Shown here: piece after piece, positions 42,224 through 50,650 of the stretch
Position numbering within the stretch: position 1 is the first letter of the stretch
Layout of the letters: each line of letters starts with the position of its first letter
NCBI GenBank assembly: GCA_031552185.1
Contig: JAVBMU010000007.1
Coordinates: 1 to 64,000, forward strand
Direction: 5' to 3'
Length of the DNA stretch: 64,000 nucleotides
Source: JAVBMU01 sp031552185
Lineage (GTDB): Bacteria; Actinomycetota; Actinomycetes; Actinomycetales; Cellulomonadaceae
Made by a program: the position numbers and the translations under genes
The notes under the pieces: generated by a model
Told to the model about the DNA's origin: nothing
What the model saw: only the letters and a program-made list of their open reading frames with translations
Database searches by the model: none

Positions 42224-43005
42224 TGGAAGTCATCATCGCCGATGCCCCGACCCTCGCGGCGCTCGCGGCGGATGCGATCGACCGGCTCCTGCGGGCGAAG
42301 CCCGACGCCGTGATCGGCCTGGCCACGGGCTCCAGCCCGCTCGCGATCTACGACGAACTCGCGCGCCGGCACCGCGAGGAGGGGCTGAGCTTCGCCCGCG
42401 CCCGGGCGTTCATGCTCGACGAGTACGTCGGGATCGCCCCGGACCACCCGGAGCGGTACCGGAACGTCATCGAGAAGGAGATCGCCTCCCGGGTCGACTT
42501 CGCTCCGGGCGCGGTGCAGGGCCCCGACGGCCTGGCCGACGACCTGGAGGCGGCCTGTGCGCGGTATGAGGCGGCCATCGCGGCCGCCGGGGGCGTCGAT
42601 CTGCAAATCCTCGGCATCGGCACCGACGGCCACATCGCCTTCAACGAGCCCGGGTCCTCGCTCGCCTCCCGCACCCGGGTCAAGACGCTCACCAGGCAGA
42701 CGCGGGCGGACAATGCGCGGTTCTTCGACGACGACATCGACCAGGTGCCCGAGCACTGCCTCACCCAGGGCCTGGCGACGATCATGGCGGCCCGCCACCT
42801 GGTGCTCGTCGCCACGGGTCGGCAGAAGGCGGAGGCGGTGCACCAGCTCGCGGAGGGCCCGGTGTCCTCGCTGTGGCCCGCGACAATCATGCAGATGCAC
42901 CCGCACGCCACGCTGCTCATCGACGACGACGCCGCCGGCCGCCTCCAGCTCGGCGACTACTACCGGCAGAGCTACGCCCTGAAGCCGGCCTGGCAACACA
43001 TCTGA
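42223..43005 (+). CDS. nagB: Glucosamine-6-phosphate deaminase
   Basis: A 260-aa NagB converting glucosamine 6-phosphate to fructose 6-phosphate and ammonia. Signatures are GLATGSSPLAIYDEL, the catalytic LDEYVGI, GIGTDGHIAFNEPGSS and HLVLVATGRQKAEAV. The ATG at 42223 overlaps the kinase stop; the longer frame upstream lies within the kinase gene. A deacetylase (nagA) is not in the window, so either it is elsewhere or the sugar is taken up as free glucosamine. It ends the amino-sugar operon. Confidence 0.95.
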   Translation: MEVIIADAPTLAALAADAIDRLLRAKPDAVIGLATGSSPLAIYDELARRHREEGLSFARARAFMLDEYVGIAPDHPERYRNVIEKEIASRVDFAPGAVQGPDGLADDLEAACARYEAAIAAAGGVDLQILGIGTDGHIAFNEPGSSLASRTRVKTLTRQTRADNARFFDDDIDQVPEHCLTQGLATIMAARHLVLVATGRQKAEAVHQLAEGPVSSLWPATIMQMHPHATLLIDDDAAGRLQLGDYYRQSYALKPAWQHI

Positions 43006-43093
43006 CCCCGGCCGCGCTGCCGCCGGCCGGCGGGTCCGCGCTGCCACCGGCCGGCCGGTCGGCGCCACCGCCCCGCCGGCCGCGCCCGGGAAC

Positions 43094-44614
43094 TCACGGG
43101 TTCGACGAGAGCTCCGCGACGGATCCCGGGCCGGGCGGCGGACGGTTCGGCGTCGCGCCGCTCGGCGGCGCCGGCCGGCGCGCCCCGGACGAACTCACCG
43201 CCGCGTTGACCGCCAGGTTCGCGGCCAGCCCGAACAGCCCCGCGTTGATGCCCAGCAGCGGATCGTTGCCGGTCGCGTTCAGCGCGACGACGACGGCGAC
43301 GCCGGCCACCATGCCGGCCCAGGCGCCGGCCCGGCTCATGCGGGGCCACAACAGGCCGAGCACGACGACGGGCACCAGCTGGGCGAAGCCCTCGTAGGAC
43401 AGCACCGACAGCCGCACCAAGAGCGCCGGCGCCCACAGCGCGCCGGCCAGCGCGAACAGTCCGGCGCCGACGCAGACGACCTGCGCCCAGCGCAGTTGGC
43501 GCAGGTCGGTCAGGACGTCCCCGCCACGGGCGGCGCGGACCCCGCCGCCGAGGATCGTGCGCCCCCACAGCGTCCCGATCGCCAGCATGAACACCGATGT
43601 CGGCACCAGCGCGGACAAGGCCGCCGCGACCCCGACCACGCCGGCCAGCCACGCGGGCAGCGAATCCGTGACCAGGGTGAGCAGCGCCATGTCCGGGTCC
43701 GCGAGGGTGGGGATCGCCACCAGCGCGGTCAGGCCGATCGCCATCGGGACGAACAGCAGGAGCTGGTACCACGGCAGCAGGATCGAGTTGTGCCGCAGGA
43801 CGTTCGGGCCGCGGGCCGCCATGTAGGCGGCGACATTGTTCGGGTACACCACGATGGTCACGGCGTTGAGCAGCACGGTCGAGATGAACCAGGCCGCACC
43901 CAGGCCCGGCTGGGTGTGCCCGGGGAACAGCAGCCACTCGCGGTTGTCGATCACGAGCCGGTCGAACAATGGACCGAGCCCGCCGACATAGTGCAGCGGC
44001 AGGTACACGATCAGGTAGACGATCACGGCCACCACGAGGACGTCCTTGACCGCCGCCACCCAGGTGGACCCGCGCAGCCCCGAGACCACGACGAAGACCT
44101 GCGCCACGACGAACGCGATCACCGCCGCGACCTTCGCGTCCACCGCGCCGTAGGTCATCGCCTCGACCACCTTGCCCAACCCCTGAATCTGCAACTGCAC
44201 ATACGGGATCAGGAACACCGTGGCGACCAGGGCCACCCCGATCGCCAGCGAACGGGATCCGAATCGCTGTTCGGCGATGTCGGCCACCGAGACCAGGTTG
44301 TGCCGGCGGGCGTAGGTCCAGAACAACGGCGCGACGACGTACGCCACGCACAGCCCGACGGTCAGGTACGCGACCAGGTAGAGGATCGGCACGCCGCGGG
44401 AGAACGACCAGCCGGCCGCGCCGAGAAAAGAGAAGCTGGTGTACGTCTCGCCGGCCATCAGCAGCCAGATCAGCACGACGCCGAGTCCCCGCCCGGAGAC
44501 CGACCATTCCGTCAGGCCCTTCTTGCGGCCCCGGGCCGAGGCCAGCCCGACCGCCAGCGTGACCACCATGGCGACGGCGAAGATCCCGGTGGCCACGGCG
44601 GCGTTGCCGCTCAC
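43094..44614 (-). CDS. Solute:sodium symporter family transporter
   Basis: A 506-aa SSS-family transporter with about 13 hydrophobic segments. Typical blocks are WSVSGRGLGVVLIWLLMAGE, SFLGAAGWSFSRGVPILYLV, and AALSALVPTSVFMLAIGTLW, which contains the sodium-site-like Ser/Thr region. It resembles the pantothenate/monocarboxylate (PanF/MctP) branch. The GTG at 44614 overlaps the upstream DUF3311 stop by 4 nt, and DUF3311 partners are known beside this branch. The C-terminal 35 residues are Pro/Ser-rich. Substrate unknown, perhaps an organic acid. Confidence 0.9.
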   Translation of the reverse strand: MSGNAAVATGIFAVAMVVTLAVGLASARGRKKGLTEWSVSGRGLGVVLIWLLMAGETYTSFSFLGAAGWSFSRGVPILYLVAYLTVGLCVAYVVAPLFWTYARRHNLVSVADIAEQRFGSRSLAIGVALVATVFLIPYVQLQIQGLGKVVEAMTYGAVDAKVAAVIAFVVAQVFVVVSGLRGSTWVAAVKDVLVVAVIVYLIVYLPLHYVGGLGPLFDRLVIDNREWLLFPGHTQPGLGAAWFISTVLLNAVTIVVYPNNVAAYMAARGPNVLRHNSILLPWYQLLLFVPMAIGLTALVAIPTLADPDMALLTLVTDSLPAWLAGVVGVAAALSALVPTSVFMLAIGTLWGRTILGGGVRAARGGDVLTDLRQLRWAQVVCVGAGLFALAGALWAPALLVRLSVLSYEGFAQLVPVVVLGLLWPRMSRAGAWAGMVAGVAVVVALNATGNDPLLGINAGLFGLAANLAVNAAVSSSGARRPAPPSGATPNRPPPGPGSVAELSSNP

Positions 44615-44979
44615 GAGCCGCCCCCGTTCGTTCCGTCGTCCGTCCCGGCCGCCGCCGTCCCGGCCGCCGCCGTCCCGGCCGCCGCCGTCCCGGCGGCCGC
44701 CGTCCCGGCCGCCGCCGCGGCGTCGTCGGCCGGGATCGGCTCGGGCGCGTCGGCCCGGAAGAGCGGGTCCCGGCGCGCGACGAACCAGATCACGATCGGA
44801 CTGACGATCGTGACCAGAATCACGTACGCAGCCAAGAACGGTACGCCGAGAATCCTCGGCTCAATCCGGTTGGCGACGATCGGTGCGGCGCAGTACAGCA
44901 GGGCCGGGATCGCGAGCCCCCACAGCCCGCGCCGACCGGCCCGCGACCCGCCGGGACCGCCCGCGCGGTTCGTGTTCAC
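44611..44979 (-). CDS. DUF3311 small membrane partner of the symporter
   Basis: A 122-aa protein with two transmembrane helices (LWGLAIPALLYCAAPIVANR and FLAAYVILVTIVSPIVIWFV) and the DUF3311-like ending FVARRDPLF. The C-terminal 45 residues are low-complexity with five AAAGT repeats, encoded by five 15-bp DNA units. The GTG at 44979 is chosen because TACGGT ends 6 nt before it; an ATG at 45003 would overlap the divergent gene. Probably an auxiliary subunit of the symporter. Confidence 0.82.
   Translation of the reverse strand: MNTNRAGGPGGSRAGRRGLWGLAIPALLYCAAPIVANRIEPRILGVPFLAAYVILVTIVSPIVIWFVARRDPLFRADAPEPIPADDAAAAAGTAAAGTAAAGTAAAGTAAAGTDDGTNGGGS
44641..44715. repeat. Five 15-bp tandem units in the DUF3311 gene
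   Basis: cgtcccggccgccgc repeated five times from 44641 to 44715, with one unit (44686-44700) carrying a single c-to-g change. Confidence 0.95.
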
Positions 44980-44985
44980 CGGGCC

Positions 44986-44991
44986 ACCGTA
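44986..44991 (-). promoter_or_regulatory. Leaderless -10 box of DUF3311-symporter operon
   Basis: TACGGT on the minus strand, 6 nt before the GTG at 44979. Shares two base pairs with the divergent -10 box at 44990. Confidence 0.5.
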
Positions 44992-44995
44992 GACT
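44990..44995 (+). promoter_or_regulatory. Leaderless -10 box of DUF3039-helicase operon
   Basis: TAGACT, 6 nt before the ATG at 45002. It overlaps the opposite-strand -10 box at 44986-44991. Confidence 0.55.
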
Positions 44996-45001
44996 CGCCC
45001 C

Positions 45002-45355
45002 ATGAGCGAGACCTCTCCACTCCCACCGGCCGGCCCCGACGACCCGCGCGACCCCGCCGGCGGCACCTCGACCGGCATCCTGGAACGCACCGAGGTCCGC
45101 GAACAGGTCCAACCGGGCGATCACGAGCGGTTTGCGCACTACGTGCGCAAGGAAAAGATCATGCAGTCGGCGTTGTCCGGCAAGCCCGTTATCGCGCTCT
45201 GCGGCAAGGTGTGGGTCCCCGGCCGCGACCCGAGCAAGTTCCCCGTCTGCCCCGCGTGCAAGGCGATCTTCGACGGCCGGTTCGGCCCCGGCAACGGGGA
45301 CGACGGCGGCGGTTCCGGCGGGCCGGCCGGCGGCGGCTCGGGCTCCGGTAGGTGA
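45002..45355 (+). CDS. DUF3039 protein, putative zinc site
   Basis: A 117-aa actinobacterial DUF3039 protein. The conserved core is HERFAHYVRKEKIMQSALSG followed by KPVIALCGKVWVP and FPVCPACKAIF; the three to four cysteines (C plus CPAC) look like a zinc knuckle. N- and C-terminal tails are Gly/Pro-rich. The stop overlaps the helicase start as GTGA, and the DUF3039-helicase pair is a common actinobacterial arrangement. Function not established. Confidence 0.85.
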   Translation: MSETSPLPPAGPDDPRDPAGGTSTGILERTEVREQVQPGDHERFAHYVRKEKIMQSALSGKPVIALCGKVWVPGRDPSKFPVCPACKAIFDGRFGPGNGDDGGGSGGPAGGGSGSGR

Positions 45356-47172
45356 GCCCGGACTCCACCGCCGCCCGCACCGCCCCGCCCTCGACGCCGT
45401 CCGCCGCGGCGGCGTCGCACCTGCCCCCGGCCTTCCCGGGGCGGGCGCCGTGGGGGGCGGGCGCGAAGCTGCGGGCGTGGCAGGCCGACGCCCTGGCCCG
45501 GTACCGGGCCGCGGATCCGCGGGATTTCCTCGCCGTCGCGACGCCGGGGGCGGGCAAGACGACCTTCGCCCTGCGGATCGCTACCGAACTGTTGCAGCGC
45601 GGCGTCGTGCGGCGGGTGACCGTCGTCGCGCCGACGGAGCATCTCAAGCACCAGTGGGCCGACGCCGCCGCCCGCGTGGGCGTGCGGCTGGACCCGAATT
45701 TCCGCAACGCCCAGGGTCGGCACGGCGCGGCCTACGACGGCGTCGCCGTCACCTACGCCCAGGTCGCGGCCAATCCGGCGCTGCACCGGGCGCGGACCGA
45801 GGCGGCCCGCACCCTCGTCATCCTGGACGAGGTGCACCACGGCGGCGACGCCCTGTCCTGGGGCGACGCCGTCCGGGAGGCTTTCGACGACGCCGCCCGC
45901 CGGCTCGCCCTCACGGGCACCCCGTTCCGCTCGGACACCGCCGCCATCCCGTTCGTCACCTATGCGGCGGACCGGGACGGCGTGCGGCGCTCCAAGGCCG
46001 ACTTCACCTATGGGTACGCCGACGCGCTGCGCGACCACGTGGTGCGCCCGGTCATCTTCATGGCGTACAGCGGGAACATGCGGTGGCGCACCCGGGCGGG
46101 GGAAGAGGTCGGCGCCCGGCTCGGCGAGCCCCTGACCAAGGATGTCACCGCGCAGGCCTGGCGGACCGCGCTGGACCCCACGGGCGAGTGGATCGGCGCC
46201 GTCCTCGCCGCCGCCGACCGGCGGCTGACCGAGGTCCGGCGGACCGTCCCCGACGCCGGCGGATTGGTGATCGCCACCGATCAGACCGACGCCCGGGCCT
46301 ACGCAGGCATCCTCGCCCGGATCACGGGCGAGCGGCCCGTCGTCGTGCTGTCCGACGACGAGGGCTCCTCCGGGCGCATCGAGTCCTTCACCGATTCCGA
46401 CGACCGCTGGATGGTCGCCGTGCGGATGGTGTCGGAGGGGGTGGACGTGCCGCGGCTCGCCGTCGGCGTGTATGCCACCTCGACGGCGACGCCGTTGTTC
46501 TTCGCCCAGGCGGTGGGGCGGTTCGTCCGCGCCCGGCGGCGCGGCGAAACCGCATCGGTCTTCCTGCCCTCCGTGCCGCGCCTGCTGGAGTTGGCGGGCT
46601 CGCTGGAGGCCGAGCGCGACCACGCGCTCGACCGGCCGCTGACCGCCGAGGAGCAGGGCGTCGACTATGACCCCGAGGCCGGGCTGCTCGCGGCGGCAAA
46701 CCGGGAGGACAAGGCCTCCGGCGAGCTGCTGCAGGGGCAGTTCGAGGCCCTGGAGGCACAGGCCTCCTTCGATCGGGTCCTGTTCGACGGCGGCGAGTTC
46801 GGCACCGGCGCCGACGTCGGCTCCGACGAGGAACTGGACTTTCTCGGGCTGCCCGGGTTGCTGGACCCCGACCAGGTCTCCGCGCTGCTGGCCCAGCGGC
46901 AGGCCGACCAGCTCAAGGCCCGCAAGCGGGCCGGCCGCAGTGGGGCGGACGCGAACGGCGTCGGCGGCGTCACCGACCACCGGCGCGCCGCCGAACTGCG
47001 CAAGGAACTGTCCGCTCTGGTTTCCGCGTGGGCCCGGCGCAGCGGGCAGCCGCACGGCTCGGTGCACAACGAACTGCGTCGCCGCTGCGGCGGCCCGGAG
47101 GTGCCGCTCGCCTCTGTCGCCCAGCTCGACGCCCGGGTCCGCACCGTGCGCGGCTGGTTCGCCGGCCGATAG
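45352..47172 (+). CDS. DEAD/DEAH-box (SF2) helicase
   Basis: A 606-aa superfamily 2 helicase. Motif I is ATPGAGKT, motif II DEVH (VILDEVHHGGDA), motif III LTGTPFRSD, and in the second RecA domain motif V MVSEGVDVPRLAVGVYAT and motif VI FFAQAVGRFVRARR. A C-terminal helical extension of about 130 residues follows. The plan is that of the ERCC3/XPB-like group seen in actinobacteria, acting on DNA or RNA; the substrate is unknown. GTG at 45352, coupled to DUF3039. Confidence 0.9.
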   Translation: MSPDSTAARTAPPSTPSAAAASHLPPAFPGRAPWGAGAKLRAWQADALARYRAADPRDFLAVATPGAGKTTFALRIATELLQRGVVRRVTVVAPTEHLKHQWADAAARVGVRLDPNFRNAQGRHGAAYDGVAVTYAQVAANPALHRARTEAARTLVILDEVHHGGDALSWGDAVREAFDDAARRLALTGTPFRSDTAAIPFVTYAADRDGVRRSKADFTYGYADALRDHVVRPVIFMAYSGNMRWRTRAGEEVGARLGEPLTKDVTAQAWRTALDPTGEWIGAVLAAADRRLTEVRRTVPDAGGLVIATDQTDARAYAGILARITGERPVVVLSDDEGSSGRIESFTDSDDRWMVAVRMVSEGVDVPRLAVGVYATSTATPLFFAQAVGRFVRARRRGETASVFLPSVPRLLELAGSLEAERDHALDRPLTAEEQGVDYDPEAGLLAAANREDKASGELLQGQFEALEAQASFDRVLFDGGEFGTGADVGSDEELDFLGLPGLLDPDQVSALLAQRQADQLKARKRAGRSGADANGVGGVTDHRRAAELRKELSALVSAWARRSGQPHGSVHNELRRRCGGPEVPLASVAQLDARVRTVRGWFAGR

Positions 47173-47176
47173 GCGG

Positions 47177-47217
47177 GGTGCGCCGCCGAAGCATTCTCCG
47201 ACGGCGCCGGGCGCACC
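47177..47217. terminator. Possible shared terminator hairpin
   Basis: ggtgcgcc at 47177-47184 and ggcgcacc at 47210-47217 are inverse complements, with a further gccg/cggc pair inside. Placed between two convergent stops, it could end both transcripts. Confidence 0.45.
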
Positions 47218-47245
47218 GGGCCCTCGGCGGCGAGGCCCTCGCGCC

Positions 47246-48598
47246 TCAGTCCAGCGTCACCTGCACGGTCGGAATCGCCGGGTCGCCCACCGAGAGCCGC
47301 CGCGCCCCGCGCGGCAGCTCGGCCCGGGACTCGGCGTGCCGGTGGCGCGCCGCCCGAACGCCGGCCACGCCGACCCAGCGCTCGTCGACGACGCCGTCGG
47401 TCACCAACGGGACCTGCAGCGGGCGGCAGTCCGGGCTCGGGCACCAGTCGGCGAGCGCCTGGTTGGAGCCGGCGGCGACGACCTCCTCCTCGGCCCGGCC
47501 GCGGTCGTCGAGTCGCCGCGCGGCCGCCTTGCGGCCGCCGACGCTGGTCTTGGCCGTCGACGCCTTGGCGACGGAGCGCAGCACGCCGTCGGCGCTCTCG
47601 CGGGCGACGAGCTTGTAGACCATGCCACAGGTCGGCGCGCCCGAGCCGGTGACAACCGACGTGCCGACGCCGTACGAGTCCACCGGCGCGGCGGCCAGCG
47701 CCGCGATGGCGTGCTCATCGAGGTCCGAGGTCACCACGATCTTCGTCCCGTGCGCGCCGAGCTCGTCGAGCTGGCGGCGCACCTCCACGGCCAGGACGCC
47801 GAGGTCGCCGGAGTCCAGCCGCACCGCGCCCAGGTCGGGGCCCGCCACTTTGACCGCTGTCTCGACGCCGCGCCGCACGTCATACGTGTCCACCAGGAGC
47901 GTCGTCGCCGCGCCGAGGGCGGCGACCTGGGACGTGAAGGCGGCCTCCTCGTCGTCGTGCAACAGGGTGAAGGCGTGGGCGGCGGTACCGATCGTCGCCA
48001 AGCCGTAGCGGCGTCCCGCCTCCAGGTTCGAGGTCCCCGCGAAACCGGCGATCGCGGTGGCCCGGGCCGCCGCGACGGCGGCGTGCTCGTGCGCCCGGCG
48101 GGCGCCCATCTCCAGACAGGGCCGGTCGGCCGCGGCGCTGGTCATCCGGGAGGCGGCGGAGGCGATGGCGGAATCGAAGTTCAGGATCGACAGGATCAGC
48201 GTCTCGAGGACGACGGCCTCGGCAAAGCTGCCCTCGACCATGAGCACGGGGGAGTGCGGGAAGAACATCTCGCCCTCGGCGTAGCCGGTCACGGTGCCGG
48301 TGAAGCGGTAGTCGGCCAGGTAGTCGATCGTGGGCCGGTCGACAATGCGCTCGCGGTCGAGCCACGCGAGTTCGGCGTCGGCGAACCGGAACGCGGGCAG
48401 CGCCTCCAGGAACCGGCCGGTGCCGGCCAGCACGCCGTACCGGCGTCCGTGCGGCAGGTGGCGGGTGAAAACCTCGAACACGCACCGCCGGTGGGCGGTG
48501 CCGTCGGCGAGCGCCGCCTGGAGCATGGTGAGTTCGTATCGGTCCGTCATCAGCGACGTCGGCCGCAGCGGAGCCCAAGGTGCGGTGCTGTGCGTCAT
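47246..48598 (-). CDS. pncB: Nicotinate phosphoribosyltransferase
   Basis: A 450-aa enzyme making nicotinate mononucleotide in NAD salvage. The N-terminal TSLMTDRYELTMLQAALADG, the GFAGTSNLEAGRRYGL block, VRLDSGDLGVLAVEVRRQLD and VTSDLDEHAIAALAAAPVDS are the family hallmarks. The ATG at 48598 follows TACCGT by 6 nt. Transcribed away from clpS, next to which it is commonly found in actinobacteria. Confidence 0.94.
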   Translation of the reverse strand: MTHSTAPWAPLRPTSLMTDRYELTMLQAALADGTAHRRCVFEVFTRHLPHGRRYGVLAGTGRFLEALPAFRFADAELAWLDRERIVDRPTIDYLADYRFTGTVTGYAEGEMFFPHSPVLMVEGSFAEAVVLETLILSILNFDSAIASAASRMTSAAADRPCLEMGARRAHEHAAVAAARATAIAGFAGTSNLEAGRRYGLATIGTAAHAFTLLHDDEEAAFTSQVAALGAATTLLVDTYDVRRGVETAVKVAGPDLGAVRLDSGDLGVLAVEVRRQLDELGAHGTKIVVTSDLDEHAIAALAAAPVDSYGVGTSVVTGSGAPTCGMVYKLVARESADGVLRSVAKASTAKTSVGGRKAAARRLDDRGRAEEEVVAAGSNQALADWCPSPDCRPLQVPLVTDGVVDERWVGVAGVRAARHRHAESRAELPRGARRLSVGDPAIPTVQVTLD

Positions 48599-48604
48599 GC
48601 GCCC

Positions 48605-48610
48605 ACGGTA
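48605..48610 (-). promoter_or_regulatory. Leaderless -10 box of pncB
   Basis: TACCGT on the minus strand, 6 nt before the ATG at 48598. Confidence 0.45.
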
Positions 48611-48675
48611 GGCCGGCCGGGTGGGCGCCCGCCCGTCGCGTCCGCGGCGCGGCCGGTGGGGGGGTGGGGCGTGTC

Positions 48676-48681
48676 TAGAAT
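48676..48681 (+). promoter_or_regulatory. Leaderless -10 box of clpS
   Basis: TAGAAT, 7 nt before the GTG at 48689. This is the closest to the TANAAT consensus in the window. Confidence 0.6.
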
Positions 48682-48688
48682 CGATGAT

Positions 48689-49108
48689 GTGACCGTTCCA
48701 TCCTTCGGCGGGGGGCCCGACGTCGTCGTGCCAGCCGGCGCTGTCACGGTCCCGGCCGGGCCGGTCTCCGCCGCCTTGGTCCCCGCCGGCCCGGACTCCG
48801 CGGTCAGGGCGTCCGTGGCGGAGCCCGACCAGGCGACCCGGTCCGAGGAGCAGGCGGACGTCACGCCGGCGCGGCCGTGGATCGCGGTGGTCTGGAACGA
48901 CCCGGTCAATCTCATGTCCTACGTGACGTACGTCTTCGAGTCATACTTCGGCTACGCCCGGCCCAAGGCCGAGCAACTCATGCTGCAGGTGCATCACGAG
49001 GGGCGCGCGGTCGTTTCCCACGGCGACCGGGAACGGATCGAGGTGGACGTGCAAGCGATGCACTCGTACGGGCTGTGGGCCACGATGCAGCGCGGCGAGG
49101 CGTCGTGA
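48689..49108 (+). CDS. clpS: Clp protease adaptor ClpS
   Basis: A 139-aa ClpS, which delivers N-degron substrates to ClpAP/ClpCP. The core PWIAVVWNDPVNLMSYVTYV and EAQLM-type helix (KAEQLMLQVHHEGRAVV) are clear, as is the C-terminal HSYGLWATMQ. The first 50 residues are an unusual Val/Pro/Ala/Gly-rich extension with imperfect VPAGP repeats. GTG at 48689 is set by the -10 box at 48676. The stop overlaps the next gene as GTGA. Confidence 0.93.
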   Translation: MTVPSFGGGPDVVVPAGAVTVPAGPVSAALVPAGPDSAVRASVAEPDQATRSEEQADVTPARPWIAVVWNDPVNLMSYVTYVFESYFGYARPKAEQLMLQVHHEGRAVVSHGDRERIEVDVQAMHSYGLWATMQRGEAS

Positions 49109-49734
49109 GACCGTTCGTCGCCGCGCGGGGCGGATACCGTGCGGTGCTCGAACCCGAGGAGCGGGAGGCGTTGGCGCAGGTCTGCGATCAGGTGGCCGGG
49201 ATGTTGCAGGCCGTGGCCCCCGCTCGGGGTGCCGGCTCGGACGCGCTGCCCGCCTGGCCCACGGGCGCGGCCGGCGAGGAGGTCCCCGCGCCGCGGGACG
49301 CGGCCGTCCTGCGGCTGCTGCCGAGCGCCGGTCAGGACGCGGCCGTGGCCCGGGAGTTTCGGCGGTTGACCCAGGGCGACCTCGCGACGTCGAAGTCGGT
49401 GCGGCTGGTGGGGCTCGCGGCGCTACTGCGCGTCGCGCCCGAGGGCATCCCCGCGGCGCTGATGGTCCGCCGCGAGCAGGCCGACGCCGTCGCCGGGGCG
49501 TTCACTGACCTGCGCCTGGTCCTCGCCGAGCGTCTCGACCTGCGCACGGATGCCCAAGTGGAGGCGCTGTACCGGGACCTCGACCTGGCCGCGGAACCGG
49601 ACGGCGTCGACGATGACGATCTGAATCGCCGGAGGTTCCTCGTCGCCGTTTTCATCATGGCAGGACTGCTGCAGGAGTCGCTGGTCGAAGGCATGCTGAG
49701 CGACCTGCGCGCCCGCACCGACCGGCCGGGATAG
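49105..49734 (+). CDS. DUF2017 family protein
   Basis: A 209-aa DUF2017 protein, the regular downstream partner of clpS in actinobacteria. The core has YRAVLEPEEREALAQVCDQV, LRLLPSAGQDAAVAREFRRL and the C-terminal RLDLRTDAQVEALYRDLDLA, all helical. Coupled to clpS by a 4-nt overlap. No function is known; co-occurrence suggests a link to N-end rule proteolysis. Confidence 0.88.
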   Translation: MRPFVAARGGYRAVLEPEEREALAQVCDQVAGMLQAVAPARGAGSDALPAWPTGAAGEEVPAPRDAAVLRLLPSAGQDAAVAREFRRLTQGDLATSKSVRLVGLAALLRVAPEGIPAALMVRREQADAVAGAFTDLRLVLAERLDLRTDAQVEALYRDLDLAAEPDGVDDDDLNRRRFLVAVFIMAGLLQESLVEGMLSDLRARTDRPG

Positions 49735-49836
49735 CCCGCGCCGGCGGGAGGGACGAATCTCACACCGCCCGCGGGAGGGGTAAATCTCACACGGCCGCCC
49801 TGCCGCGCAACCGCACCGCCCCGGCCGGCCCCGCAT

Positions 49837-49842
49837 TAGGCT
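49837..49842 (+). promoter_or_regulatory. Leaderless -10 box of murI
   Basis: TAGGCT, 7 nt before the GTG at 49850. Confidence 0.55.
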
Positions 49843-49849
49843 CGACGCC

Positions 49850-50650
49850 GTGAATGACTCTCCGATCGGGATATTCGACTCGGGTGTGGGCGGCCTGACC
49901 GTGGCGCGCGCCATCCTCGATCAGCTCCCGAACGAGTCGCTGCTGTACATCGGCGACACCGCGAACGGCCCCTACGGGCCCAAACCGCTGGCGGCGGTGC
50001 GGGCGATGGCGCTCGCCATCATGGACCAACTGGTCGACGACGGCGTCAAGATGCTCGTCATCGCCTGCAACTCGGCGTCGGCCGCGGTGTTGCACGACGC
50101 CCGCGAGCGGTACACCGGCCGGCACGGCCTGCCGGTGGTCGAGGTCATCCACCCGGCCGCGCGGCACGCCGCCGCGACGACCAAGAACGGGCGGATCGGC
50201 GTCATCGGCACCAAGGCCACCATCGCCTCGCGCGCCTACGAGGACGCGCTCGGCGCTGCGCCCGGCCTCATCACCACCTCGCACGCCTGCCCGGAATTCG
50301 TCCGCCTGGTCGAGGCCGGCATCACCACCGGGCCGGAAGTGCTCGACGTCGCGCACGAATACCTCGATCCCGTCCGCGCGGCGGGCGTAGACACCCTGGT
50401 GCTCGGCTGCACGCACTACCCGCTGCTCACCGGTCCCATTTCCTATGTGATGGGCGAGGACGTCACCCTGGTCTCCTCCGCGGAGGAGACCGCCAAGGAC
50501 GTCTACCGCACCCTCGTCGAACACAACCTGCAGCGCGACGTCGACGCCGCGCCCCGGCACCGGTTCGTCGCGACGGGTAGCCCCCAACAGTTCCACGACC
50601 TCGCCCGACGATTCCTCGGGCCGGAGGTCGAACACGTCGAAGGAGCCTGA
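49850..50650 (+). CDS. murI: Glutamate racemase
   Basis: A 266-aa cofactor-independent racemase supplying D-glutamate for peptidoglycan. The two catalytic cysteines are in VIACNSASA and LVLGCTHYPLL; the substrate loop IGIFDSGVGGLTVA starts the protein. GTG at 49850 follows TAGGCT by 7 nt. The stop abuts the MBL-fold gene (ATG within TGATG), giving the murI-MBL-rph-rdgB order seen in mycobacteria. Confidence 0.95.
   Translation: MNDSPIGIFDSGVGGLTVARAILDQLPNESLLYIGDTANGPYGPKPLAAVRAMALAIMDQLVDDGVKMLVIACNSASAAVLHDARERYTGRHGLPVVEVIHPAARHAAATTKNGRIGVIGTKATIASRAYEDALGAAPGLITTSHACPEFVRLVEAGITTGPEVLDVAHEYLDPVRAAGVDTLVLGCTHYPLLTGPISYVMGEDVTLVSSAEETAKDVYRTLVEHNLQRDVDAAPRHRFVATGSPQQFHDLARRFLGPEVEHVEGA

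Noticed and set aside
46667..48688. N-terminal extension of clpS by nearly 700 codons
   Set aside because: The frame runs antisense to pncB and out of frame with the helicase; the -10 box at 48676 and the ClpS homology fix the GTG at 48689.
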